From assembly GCA_965237765.1 (NCBI GenBank), contig OZ250157.1, positions 806,001 to 870,000 on the forward strand: 64,000 bases of DNA. The letters run 5' to 3'. The position numbers and the translations under genes are program-made. Under the pieces are notes generated by a model. The model was not told the DNA's origin. It saw only the letters and a list, made by a program, of their open reading frames with translations, and searched no databases. Origin of the DNA: WTGJ01 sp965237765 (GTDB lineage: Bacteria > Chloroflexota > Anaerolineae > Aggregatilineales > Phototrophicaceae). Positions 31,309 through 40,331 of this stretch are shown piece by piece (within the stretch, counting starts at the first letter, position 1; each line of letters opens with the position of its first letter).

Positions 31309-33354
31309 ATGCGCGTATCAGTAGATGTAGGAGGCACCTTCACAGATGTCATCGTGCTTGACGAGGAATCCGGCAATATCGAGCTCGAGAAAGTGGCGAC
31401 GACGCCCGCCAACCCTGCCCAGGGAGTGTTGGATGCTTTCAAGAAAGTGGGCGCGCAAACGGCGGCCATTGAATATTTCGTGCACGGGACGACGCTGGGC
31501 ATCAACGCCATGCTCACTCGTAGCGGCGCGCGCGTGGCCTTCGTAACCACGAAGGGCTTCCGCGATATCTATGTCCTGGGCCGCACCGACCGCGAGCCGA
31601 TGTATGATTTCAAGTACAAGAAGCCGAAATCGCTCGTGCCGCGCTACCTCTGCTTTGAGGTGGAGGAGCGGCTGAATTACAAAGGCCACGTGCTATCGCC
31701 TTTCAACCGCGCGCATGCGGCTGAGGTGGCGCGCGCCATCCAGGCCGAAGGCGTCGAATCGGTCGCGGTCTGCTTCCTGCATAGCTACGTCAATCCAGCA
31801 CACGAGTTGGCGATGGCCGAAGTCTTCGCCGAAGTCGCGCCAGAGGTATCAGTGACGCTCTCCAGCCAGCTCAGCCGCGTGTACCGCGAATACGAGCGCT
31901 CCAGTACCACCGTCATCGACGCCTATATCAAGCCGCTCACGCGCACTTACCTCACACGGCTGAACGACGAGCTGACGGCCGGCGGCTTCACTGGCAACTT
32001 CTTGATGACGCGCTCCGGCGGCGGTGCGATGACGCTGGAGACGGCCAAAGAAGAGCCAGCGCACCTCGTGCTCTCCGGGCCGGCCGGCGGCGTCATCGGC
32101 GGCGCCTATCTTGGTGCGCTCATCGGCCAGCCAAACATGATCACCCTCGATATGGGTGGCACGAGCCTGGATTCCTCGCTCATCGCTGACAACACGCCCA
32201 CGGTCGAAAATGAGCAAATCTTCCAATTACTGCCCATCTCCATCCCCACCATCGACATCCACACTATCGGCGCGGGCGGCGGCAGCATCGCCTGGGTAGA
32301 TGAAGGTGGGCATTTGCAGGTCGGCCCCCAGAGCGCCGGCGCGGACCCCGGCCCCGCTTGCTATTCCAAAGGCGGGCAGGATACAACCTTCACCGACGCT
32401 GCTTTGCTCGTCGGCTATCTCGATCCGCAGAATTTCCTCGGAGGCGAAATCGATATCAGCACGGCGCTGGCCGAAGTGGCGGTCCAGAAGATGGCGACGC
32501 GCCTCGGAATGAGCGTGATCGAAGTCGCCGCGGGCGTCATCAGCATCAGCGAGGCAAAAATGGCGGGTGCAGTGCGCGTGATCTCCGTCGAGCGCGGCTA
32601 CCATCCGAAAGACTTCGCGCTTTGCGCCTTCGGTGGCGGCGGCCCCTTTGTGGCGGCCAACATCAGCCGCGAGCTAGGCATCCCGAAAGCCATCATCCCG
32701 CCCGGCCCGGGCAATTTCTCGGCGCTCGGCATGTTGATGGTCGACGTGGTGCATGATTACGCGCGCACGCAAATCACGGGCCTCGCCGAAATGGACCCCG
32801 TCCCTGTCAACGCCGTCTTCGCCGATTTGGCCGAGACCGGGCGCGCCGCTTTGCATAACGACGGCTTCGAGCCTGCGAAACAACAATTCCTCCCCAGCGC
32901 CGAGATGCGTTACCGCGGCCAGGAACACACTGTGAACATCCCGCTGCCCAGCATGGACCTCAGCACGGAGGACATCCCCGAAATCACACGCCGCTTCAAC
33001 GACGCGCACGAACAGCAATACGGCCACAACATGTTGAATGACCCCATCGAAATCGTGACCTTGCGCTTGCGCGCCGTGGGCTTGCTGCCACGGCCGGAGC
33101 TGGCGAAAATTGCCGCCGGCACGGGAAACACCGACGCCGCACTCAAAGGCAGCCGCGAGGTTTATTCGCGCGAGCATCGCGGTCAACTGGAATACCAGGT
33201 CTACGACCGCATGAAACTCGGCGCCGGTGACAGCATCACTGGCCCCGCCATCGTTGAAGAACCCAGCTCGACCACCATGGTCCATACTGGCGATATCCTC
33301 ACCGTCGGCGAATATGGTGAGCTTCATATTGACATCCGCCAGGAAGGGAGCTGA
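31309..33354 (+). CDS. HyuA: ATP-binding subunit (second copy)
   Basis: 681 aa. DVGGTFTDVIVLDE at the N terminus, HGTTLGINAM near 60, LDMGGTSLDSSLI near 280, GAGGGSIAWVDEGG near 320 and VGPQSAGADPGPACY are the ASKHA and family signatures. It is homologous to the first HyuA but belongs to a different subgroup (TSLDSSL in place of TTAKTSL). It is the only HyuA directly linked to the array of seven HyuB genes: GGAG inside its last codons serves the first of them, which starts six bases after its stop. It is the likely shared partner of the whole array. Confidence 0.93.
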   Translation: MRVSVDVGGTFTDVIVLDEESGNIELEKVATTPANPAQGVLDAFKKVGAQTAAIEYFVHGTTLGINAMLTRSGARVAFVTTKGFRDIYVLGRTDREPMYDFKYKKPKSLVPRYLCFEVEERLNYKGHVLSPFNRAHAAEVARAIQAEGVESVAVCFLHSYVNPAHELAMAEVFAEVAPEVSVTLSSQLSRVYREYERSSTTVIDAYIKPLTRTYLTRLNDELTAGGFTGNFLMTRSGGGAMTLETAKEEPAHLVLSGPAGGVIGGAYLGALIGQPNMITLDMGGTSLDSSLIADNTPTVENEQIFQLLPISIPTIDIHTIGAGGGSIAWVDEGGHLQVGPQSAGADPGPACYSKGGQDTTFTDAALLVGYLDPQNFLGGEIDISTALAEVAVQKMATRLGMSVIEVAAGVISISEAKMAGAVRVISVERGYHPKDFALCAFGGGGPFVAANISRELGIPKAIIPPGPGNFSALGMLMVDVVHDYARTQITGLAEMDPVPVNAVFADLAETGRAALHNDGFEPAKQQFLPSAEMRYRGQEHTVNIPLPSMDLSTEDIPEITRRFNDAHEQQYGHNMLNDPIEIVTLRLRAVGLLPRPELAKIAAGTGNTDAALKGSREVYSREHRGQLEYQVYDRMKLGAGDSITGPAIVEEPSSTTMVHTGDILTVGEYGELHIDIRQEGS

Positions 33355-33359
33355 TCGTC

Positions 33360-35072
33360 ATGACGAAACTGGACCCCATCACCGTAGAAGTCATCCACAA
33401 CTACTTCCTCTCCGCCGCGCGCGAGATGGAGCGCAACCTCATGCGTACCTCGTATTCCACCGTGATCTACGAGATTCGCGATTTCGGGCTGGGTATCTAT
33501 GACAAGCATTGTCGCATGCTGGCGGAAGCGCCCGGCCTCGCTATCTTCACGCGTGGCAACGACTACGGCCTGCAAAAAACCGTCGATTTCATCGGCGAAG
33601 AGAACATGGAACCCGGCGATCTGATGCTCACCAGCTACCCATACTGGAGCTCCGCGCACCCGCTGGACGTGTTGGCCGTATCGCCCATCTTCGCGCAGGG
33701 CGACCTGGTCGGATATACAGCCATCAAGCAACACTGGCTCGATCTGGGGCAAAAAGACGCCGGCTACATCCTGGATTCCACCGACGTCTTCCAGGAAGGC
33801 TTGCTGATGCCCGGCGTCAAGGTCTACAAGGCCGGCAAGCTCGATCAAGAACTAGTGAATCTTCTGCGCTTCAACAGCCGCATGCCGGACCGCATCATCG
33901 GCGACATGAACGCGCAGATCTCAGCCTGCCGCACCGGTGAGCGCCGCATGATCGAGCTGGTGGAACGCTTTGGCTTGGCGACTTACTACGAGGCCGTGGA
34001 AGCCATCCTCGACCACGGCGAACGCCTGGCCCGCGCCCGCCTCGCTGAGCTGCCCAACGGCACCTGGGAAGCGGAAGATTGGGCGGATGACGATGGTATT
34101 GACCGCGAGACGATGCTCAAGCTGAAATGCAAAGTGACCATCACCGACGACGAGTTCATCGTCGATTGGAGCGGCTCGCAACCGGCCACGCGCGGCCCGA
34201 TGAACCTGCCCATTGGCCTCACCGAAGGCGTCACGGCCCTCGCCTTCAAAGGCATCACCACGTCCGATACCCCCGCCAACTCCGGCAACTACCGCCCGCT
34301 CACGGTCATCGCGCCGCCGGGCGAGATGATGCACGCCATCCCGCCCGCGCCGACCTTCACCGTCTGGGCCGCCCTGTTGGCGCCGGAAGTGATCCTCAAA
34401 GCGCTTTCCCAAGGCATGCCAGATCGTGTCCCCGCCTGCTCTGGCGGTGATGTCTTCGACATAATGGGAGTGGGCATGCACCCGGAGACAGGCTACCCAT
34501 GGTTGGAGGCGACCAACGAAGCGGTCGGTTTCGGCGCGCATGCCGGCGGCGATGGCGAAGACGCCATCATGCACCTCAGCGAGCCCGGCTGCCGCAATAA
34601 CCCCGTCGAAGTGCTGGAGACGAAGGCGCCCTGGATCATCGAAACCTATCATATGCGGCAGGATTCTGGTGGCGCGGGCGAGCACCGCGGCGGCGTCGGG
34701 GTGTCGCGTACCTACCGCTTCCTGGAGCCCTCCACCACCCTCGCTCTCGTCAAAAAGACGAAATCCGCGCCCTGGGGCATGAATGGTGGCCTCGATGGGG
34801 CGGTGGGCCAGGTCGTCGTCTGGCCGGGTACCGACAAAGAAGAGAGCGGCGGTGCCATCCACTACCCGATGGCCGCCGAAGACGCGGTCGCGAACTACTC
34901 GGGCGGCGGCGGCGGTTGGGGCGACCCCTTCCAGCGCGATCCGCAACTCGTGCTCGCTGACGTGCGCGATGAGCTCGTTTCGTTACGCAGCGCGCGCGAG
35001 GATTATGGCGTCGCAATCAACACGGAGAACTGGACCGTGGATGCGGAGGCTACCGCTACCCTGCGCGCCTGA
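33360..35072 (+). CDS. HyuB paralogue 1 of the seven-gene tandem array
   Basis: 570 aa, starts MTKLDPIT. The canonical NDPY-GGTHL motif is replaced by TSYPYWSSAHPLD, but the metal-ligand positions H100, D103 and H125 (IKQHWLD) are kept. Other constant blocks in the array are FLSAAREMERNLMRT, DVFQEGLL, GDMNAQISACRTGERR, DEFIVDWSGSQPATRGPMN, PACSGGDVF, HLSEPGC and the terminal GGGGGWGDP. It belongs to the first subclade (four genes). Because it follows HyuA directly, it may be the ancestral member. Its spacer to the next gene is the 32-nt module described separately. Confidence 0.9.
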   Translation: MTKLDPITVEVIHNYFLSAAREMERNLMRTSYSTVIYEIRDFGLGIYDKHCRMLAEAPGLAIFTRGNDYGLQKTVDFIGEENMEPGDLMLTSYPYWSSAHPLDVLAVSPIFAQGDLVGYTAIKQHWLDLGQKDAGYILDSTDVFQEGLLMPGVKVYKAGKLDQELVNLLRFNSRMPDRIIGDMNAQISACRTGERRMIELVERFGLATYYEAVEAILDHGERLARARLAELPNGTWEAEDWADDDGIDRETMLKLKCKVTITDDEFIVDWSGSQPATRGPMNLPIGLTEGVTALAFKGITTSDTPANSGNYRPLTVIAPPGEMMHAIPPAPTFTVWAALLAPEVILKALSQGMPDRVPACSGGDVFDIMGVGMHPETGYPWLEATNEAVGFGAHAGGDGEDAIMHLSEPGCRNNPVEVLETKAPWIIETYHMRQDSGGAGEHRGGVGVSRTYRFLEPSTTLALVKKTKSAPWGMNGGLDGAVGQVVVWPGTDKEESGGAIHYPMAAEDAVANYSGGGGGWGDPFQRDPQLVLADVRDELVSLRSAREDYGVAINTENWTVDAEATATLRA

Positions 35073-35104
35073 TGCGCGCGCCAATGGCATAAAGGAGAAG
35101 AGCG
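35073..35104 (+). repeat. 32-nt conserved intergenic module with ribosome-binding site (before HyuB 2)
   Basis: The stretch TGATGCGCGCGCCAAT...CATAAAGGAG...GCG, overlapping the stop and leading to ATG, recurs almost unchanged at 36815-36846 (before copy 3) and, with two or three changes, at 40300-40331 (before copy 5). It is absent before copies 4, 6 and 7. It is a copied junction carrying the Shine-Dalgarno sequence. Confidence 0.8.
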
Positions 35105-36814
35105 ATGGCGCTGGATTCGATCACCGTAGAAGTCATCCACAACTACTTCCTCTCCGCCGCGCGTGAGATGGAACGAAACCTGATTCGTACCTCGTATTCC
35201 ACCATAATTTACGAGCTGAACGATTTCGGTTTGGGAATTTATGACAAGCAATTTCGAATGCTGTCGGAAGCACCCGGCTTAGCCATCTTCACGCGCGGTA
35301 ACGACTACGGCTTGATGAAAACCGTGGAGTTTGTCGGCGCAGAGAACATGGAGCCCGGCGACTTGATACTCACCAGCTACCCTTACTGGAGCTCCGCGCA
35401 CCCCATGGATGTCTTGGCGGTTTCGCCGATCTTCGCACAGGGCGAACTGATCGGCTATACCGCCATCAAACAACACTGGCTGGATCTCGGGCAAAAGGAT
35501 GCCGGTTACATCCTGGATTCTACCGACGTCTTCCAGGAAGGCCTGCTCATGCCCGCCTTGAAAATCTATAAAGCCGGCGTGCTCGACCAGGAAATCTTGA
35601 ACTTGATTCGTTTCAACAACCGCATGCCAGACCGCTGCATCGGCGATATGAACGCCCAGATTTCCGCCTGCCGTACCGGGGAACGCCGTATGGCCGAACT
35701 GGTGGAACGCTTTGGTCTGGATACTTATTATGAGGCGGTCGAAGCCATTCTCGACCATGGTGAGCGCTTGGCACGGGCCCGCCTCGCGGAGTTACCCAAC
35801 GGCACCTGGGAAGCCGAAGATTGGGTGGATGACGACGGCATCGACCGTGACAAGATGCTCAAATTGAAAGTGAAAGTGACCGTCACCGATGATGAGTTCA
35901 TCGTCGATTGGAGCGGTTCCGAACCGGCTACGAAGGGCCCGATGAACATGCCCATCGGCACTACCCTGGGGGTTACCGCGCTCGCTTTCAAAGGCATCAC
36001 CACACCGGATAGCCCCGCCAACTCAGGCAACTATCGCCCACTTAAGGTGATCGCCCCACCAGGCGAGATGATGCACGCCGTGCATCCCTCACCGACTTTC
36101 ACCCTGTGGGCTGGTCTACTGGCCCCCGAAGTGGTACTCAAAGCGCTTGCCAAAGGGATGCCGGATCGTATCCCGGCCTGCTCCGGTGGTGATGTCTTCG
36201 ACGTCATGGGTGTTGGCGTTCATCACGAAACGGGCGCCCCCTGGGTCGAAGCGACCAACGAGGCGGTCGGCTTCGGTGGCCACGCCGGTGGCGATGGCGA
36301 AGACGGCATCATGCACCTCAGCGAACCTGGTTGTGCCAACAACCCGGTCGAAGTACTGGAAACCAAGGGTTCTTGGATGATCGATACCTACCACATGCGA
36401 CAGGATTCCGGTGGCCCCGGTCTGCACCGCGGAGGTGTTGGGGTGGCACGTATCTACCGCTTCCTGGAAGCCGCTAATACCCTCGCGACGGTCAAAAAGA
36501 CGAAATCCGCCCCCTGGGGCATGAACGGCGGCCATGATGCCCTGCCAGGCAAGGTCGTCGTCTGGCCGGGTACCGAGAAAGAATACGTGAACGGTTCCAT
36601 CCATACCGCGGTAGATGCCGGTGATATCATCGAGAACTATGCTGGAGGCGGTGGCGGTTGGGGAGACCCACACAAGCGCGATCCGCAACTCGTCCTCAAA
36701 GATGTGCGGGATGGCTATGTCTCTGAGAAGAGCGCGCGTGAAGATTATGGCGTAGTCATCGATACCGAAAATTGGGCCGTAAACGAGGAGGCCACTGCTG
36801 TTCTGCGCGCCTGA
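35105..36814 (+). CDS. HyuB paralogue 2 of the tandem array
   Basis: 569 aa, starts MALDSIT after AAGGAGAAGAGCG. The ligand triad is H99, D102, H124. Individual features: IYELNDFGLGIYDKQFRM near the N terminus, MPDRCIGDMNAQ shared only with paralogue 3, AVHPSPTFTLWAGLL, and GVHHETGAPW, where other members have HPETG. It has no frame damage. It is in the first subclade and collinear with its neighbours without obvious gaps, so it encodes a probably functional subunit variant. Confidence 0.9.
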   Translation: MALDSITVEVIHNYFLSAAREMERNLIRTSYSTIIYELNDFGLGIYDKQFRMLSEAPGLAIFTRGNDYGLMKTVEFVGAENMEPGDLILTSYPYWSSAHPMDVLAVSPIFAQGELIGYTAIKQHWLDLGQKDAGYILDSTDVFQEGLLMPALKIYKAGVLDQEILNLIRFNNRMPDRCIGDMNAQISACRTGERRMAELVERFGLDTYYEAVEAILDHGERLARARLAELPNGTWEAEDWVDDDGIDRDKMLKLKVKVTVTDDEFIVDWSGSEPATKGPMNMPIGTTLGVTALAFKGITTPDSPANSGNYRPLKVIAPPGEMMHAVHPSPTFTLWAGLLAPEVVLKALAKGMPDRIPACSGGDVFDVMGVGVHHETGAPWVEATNEAVGFGGHAGGDGEDGIMHLSEPGCANNPVEVLETKGSWMIDTYHMRQDSGGPGLHRGGVGVARIYRFLEAANTLATVKKTKSAPWGMNGGHDALPGKVVVWPGTEKEYVNGSIHTAVDAGDIIENYAGGGGGWGDPHKRDPQLVLKDVRDGYVSEKSAREDYGVVIDTENWAVNEEATAVLRA

Positions 36815-36846
36815 TGCGCGCGCCAATGTCATAAAGGAGGAGAGCG
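36815..36846 (+). repeat. 32-nt conserved intergenic module (before HyuB 3)
   Basis: Same module as at 35073-35104, with GGAGGAG replacing GGAGAAG and one T for G in the middle. Confidence 0.8.
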
Positions 36847-38556
36847 ATGGCGCTGGACCCCATCACCGTCGAAGTCATCCACAACTACTTCCTCTCTGCC
36901 GCGCGGGAGATGGAACGCAACCTGATTCGTACTTCCTATTCCACCGTGATTTACGAGCTGAAAGATTTCGGTTTGAACCTCTATGACAGGCAATGTCGTA
37001 TGCTCGCCGAAGCACCAGGCTTGGCGGTCTTCACGCGCGGTAACGACTATGGATTGCAAAAAACCGTTGAGTTCATCGGCGAAGAGAATATGGAACCCGG
37101 TGATCTGATACTCACCAGCTATCCCTACTGGAGCTCCGCGCATCCCCCGGACGTCTTGGCCATTTCACCGATTTTCGCGTTAGGGGAACTGGTCGGCTAT
37201 GCGGCCATCAAGCAACATTGGCTTGATCTCGGTCAAAAGGATGCTGGCTACATCCTGGATTCGGTCGACGTATTCCAGGAAGGCCTGTTGTTACCCGGCA
37301 TAAAGATCTATAAAGCAGGCGTACTCGACCAGGAAATTTTGAACCTGATTCGCTTCAACAACCGCATGCCAGATCGCTGCATCGGCGATATGAACGCCCA
37401 GATTTCTTCCTGCCGCACTGGCGAACGCCGCATGATTGAGCTCATAGAACGCTTTGGTCTGGATACATACTATGAGGCGGTCGATGCCATCCTCGACCAC
37501 AGCGAACGCCTGACCCGCGCTCGCCTCGCCGAACTGCCCAAAGGCACCTGGGAAGCCGAAGATTGGGTGGATGATGATGGCATAGATCGCGATACGATGC
37601 TCAAACTCAAAGTGAAAGTGACCATCGCGGATGATGAGTTCATCGTAGATTGGAGCGGCTCCAATCCGGCCACTCGCGGCCCCATGAACCTACCGATCGG
37701 CTGCACCTTAGGTGTCACCGCGCTCGCCTTCAAAGGCATTACCACACCGGATGCCCCCGCGAACTCCGGTAACTATCGCCCTCTCAAAGTCATCGCACCA
37801 CCCGGAGAGATGATGCACGCCATTCCACCATCGCCGACCTTCACGATTTGGGCGTCTCTGCTGGCACCGGAGGTAATCCTTAAAGCGCTCTCCAAGGGCT
37901 TGCCGGATCGCATTCCGGCTTGCTCCGGTGGTGATGTCTTTTCCATCATGGGCGTGGGTAGCCACCCGGAAACCGGTCAACCCTGGCTAGAAGCGACCAA
38001 CGAAGGGGTCGGCTTCGGCGGCCATGCAGGTGGCGATGGCGAAAACGCCATCATGCACCTCAGCGAGCCCGGCTGTCGCAACGTGCCCATAGAGATCATG
38101 GAAAACAAAGCACCTTGGATCATCGAATCGTACCAAATGCGGCAGGATACCGGCGGACCCGGAAAGCACCGTGGTGGCGTCGGGGTTTCGCGCACCTACC
38201 GTTTCCTGGAACCGGCTACTGTCCTCGCACTCGTCAAGAAGACGAAAACGTCACCCTGGGGGATGAACGGCGGGCATGACGCCGTATCCGGCAAGGTCGT
38301 TGTCTGGCCCGGGACCGACAAAGAATCAGCCAACGGCGCCGTCCATACCCCGATGGCCGCCGAAGATGTCATCAAGAATAGTTCCGGTGGTGGTGGCGGC
38401 TGGGGTGACCCAATAGAACGAGATCCGCAACTCGTCTTGAGCGATGTACGGGATGGCTATGTCTCTGTACGCAGTGCACGCGAGAATTATGGTGTCGCCA
38501 TAGATACCGAAAAATGGATCGTAAACGAAGAGACCACTGCTGCCCTGCGTGCTTGA
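36847..38556 (+). CDS. HyuB paralogue 3 of the tandem array
   Basis: 569 aa, MALDPIT after the same 32-nt junction as paralogue 2. The triad is H99 (SSAHPPD), D102, H124. Individual features: DFGLNLYDRQ instead of DFGLGIYD, an ALGELVGYAAIK stretch, ISSCRTGERR, and NVPIEIMENKAPW near the C-terminal third. DNA around 37800-37880 is almost identical to paralogue 4 (about 40 identical bases without codon drift), which suggests recent exchange between the two. First subclade. Confidence 0.9.
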   Translation: MALDPITVEVIHNYFLSAAREMERNLIRTSYSTVIYELKDFGLNLYDRQCRMLAEAPGLAVFTRGNDYGLQKTVEFIGEENMEPGDLILTSYPYWSSAHPPDVLAISPIFALGELVGYAAIKQHWLDLGQKDAGYILDSVDVFQEGLLLPGIKIYKAGVLDQEILNLIRFNNRMPDRCIGDMNAQISSCRTGERRMIELIERFGLDTYYEAVDAILDHSERLTRARLAELPKGTWEAEDWVDDDGIDRDTMLKLKVKVTIADDEFIVDWSGSNPATRGPMNLPIGCTLGVTALAFKGITTPDAPANSGNYRPLKVIAPPGEMMHAIPPSPTFTIWASLLAPEVILKALSKGLPDRIPACSGGDVFSIMGVGSHPETGQPWLEATNEGVGFGGHAGGDGENAIMHLSEPGCRNVPIEIMENKAPWIIESYQMRQDTGGPGKHRGGVGVSRTYRFLEPATVLALVKKTKTSPWGMNGGHDAVSGKVVVWPGTDKESANGAVHTPMAAEDVIKNSSGGGGGWGDPIERDPQLVLSDVRDGYVSVRSARENYGVAIDTEKWIVNEETTAALRA

Positions 38557-38577
38557 TTCCCGCATCTGGAAAAGGCA

Positions 38578-40299
38578 TTGAAAGGAGCAAACAAACTGGA
38601 TCCCATCACCGTACAAGTCATCCATAACTATCTTCTTTCCGCGGCGCGCGAGATGGAACGCAACCTCATGCGCACTGCCTACAGCACGGTGATTTACGAA
38701 GTCCGCGATTTCGGCCTCGGCATCTACGACCGCCAATGCCGTATGCTTGCCGAGGCGCCCGGCCTGGCCGTCTTCACACGCGGCAACGACTACGGCTTAC
38801 AAAAGACTGTCGATTTCGTCGGCGAGGAGAATTTGGAACCGGGAGACCTGATCCTCACCAGTTATCCCTATTGGTCCTCGGCTCACCCACTGGATGTACT
38901 GGCTGTTTCACCCATCTTCGCTTGCGGCGAATTGGTCGGTTATACCGCTATCAAACAACACTGGCTCGATATGGGCCAGAAAGATGCTGGCTACATCCTC
39001 GATTCGACAGATGTCTTCCAGGAAGGTTTGCTCCTGCCTGGCATGAAGCTCTACAAAGCCGGAGTCTTGGACCGGGAAATCTACAATTTATTGCGCTTCA
39101 ACAGCCGCATGCCGGATCGCATCATCGGCGATCTCAACGCGCAGGTTTCCGCCTGCCGCACCGGTGAGCGCCGCGTGATCAGCCTCGTCGAGCGCTATGG
39201 TTTGGATACGTTCTTCCACTCCGCCGAGGCGATCCTCGATCATGGCGAGCGCTTATCGCGGGCTCGCCTGGCGGAATTGCCCAAAGGCACCTGGGAAGCG
39301 GAAGATTGGGCAGATGACGATGGCATCGACCGCGAAACCATGCTCAAACTGAAGGTGAAAGTTACGATAACGGACGATGAATTCATCGTAGATTGGAGTG
39401 GTTCGCAACCGGCGACCCGTGGCCCGATGAATCTACCGATCGGCTGCACCTTAGGTGTCACCGCTCTTGCCTTCAAAGGCATCACCTCTCCGGATACTCC
39501 CGCCAACTCCGGCAATTATCGCCCGCTCAAAGTCATCGCTCCACCCGGAGAGATAATGCACGCCATTCCACCATCGCCGACCTTCACGATTTGGGCTTCT
39601 CTGCTGGCACCGGAAGTGATCCTAAAGGCACTCGCCCAAGGCATGCCGGATCGCATCCCGGCCTGCAGCGGTGGCGATGTTTTCAGTGTGGTAGGGGTAG
39701 GCACACACCCGGAAACCGGCGAGATGTGGCTGCAGGGAGGCAACGAAGCAGTGGGCTTTGGCGCTTTCGCTGGCAGTGATGGTGAGGATGCCATCATGCA
39801 CCTCAGCGAACCCGGTTGCCGCAATACTCCAATTGAAGTGGTGGAAACCAAGGCTCCTTGGATCATTGAATCCTACCATATGCGTCAGGATTCCGGCGGA
39901 CCGGGTAAATATCGCGGTGGTGTGGGGGTCAGGCGTACTTATCGCTACTTAAGTCCGACCACCACCCTGACGTTGGTTAAAAAGACGAAATCCGCGCCCT
40001 GGGGGATGGCAGGCGGTCATGATGCAGATGCCGGCCATGTCATCGTCTGGCCGGGCACCGAACGCGAAGAACGAACGGCCGCCATTCACTATCAGATGAA
40101 TGCTGAAGATATCCTCCAAAACAATTCCGGTGGCGGTGGTGGCTGGGGCAATCCGCTCGAACGCGACCCGCAGCGCGTGCTGGACGACGTCATCAACGAG
40201 TTTGTTTCGCTGAAATCCGCACGCGAGGATTACGGCGTCGTGATCGACACAGACAACTGGGCGGTCGACGAGGCCGCCACTGCCGCACTGCGCGCCTGA
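38578..40299 (+). CDS. HyuB paralogue 4 of the tandem array, non-standard start
   Basis: 573 aa if read from TTG 38578 (MKGANKLDPIT). No ATG is available where the other members start. TTG 38578 has its purine-rich site only about two bases away, whereas AAAGGAG (38581-38587) lies inside that reading and is eight bases before CTG 38596 (LDPIT). Initiation at CTG is therefore a serious alternative. The triad is H103, D106, H128. Individual features: SPIFACGELVGY, GDLNAQVSACRTGERRVISL and DTFFHSAEAIL, and MWLQGGNEAVGFGAFAGSDG instead of the WLEATNE form. It is the most divergent member of the first subclade. Confidence 0.85.
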   Translation: MKGANKLDPITVQVIHNYLLSAAREMERNLMRTAYSTVIYEVRDFGLGIYDRQCRMLAEAPGLAVFTRGNDYGLQKTVDFVGEENLEPGDLILTSYPYWSSAHPLDVLAVSPIFACGELVGYTAIKQHWLDMGQKDAGYILDSTDVFQEGLLLPGMKLYKAGVLDREIYNLLRFNSRMPDRIIGDLNAQVSACRTGERRVISLVERYGLDTFFHSAEAILDHGERLSRARLAELPKGTWEAEDWADDDGIDRETMLKLKVKVTITDDEFIVDWSGSQPATRGPMNLPIGCTLGVTALAFKGITSPDTPANSGNYRPLKVIAPPGEIMHAIPPSPTFTIWASLLAPEVILKALAQGMPDRIPACSGGDVFSVVGVGTHPETGEMWLQGGNEAVGFGAFAGSDGEDAIMHLSEPGCRNTPIEVVETKAPWIIESYHMRQDSGGPGKYRGGVGVRRTYRYLSPTTTLTLVKKTKSAPWGMAGGHDADAGHVIVWPGTEREERTAAIHYQMNAEDILQNNSGGGGGWGNPLERDPQRVLDDVINEFVSLKSAREDYGVVIDTDNWAVDEAATAALRA

Positions 40300-40331
40300 T
40301 ACGCGCGCCAATAGCATAAAGGAGGAGAGCG
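40300..40331 (+). repeat. 32-nt conserved intergenic module (before HyuB 5)
   Basis: Third occurrence, TGATACGCGCGCCAATAGC then ATAAAGGAGGAG. It precedes the first gene of the second subclade, linking the two halves of the array by a shared junction. Confidence 0.75.
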
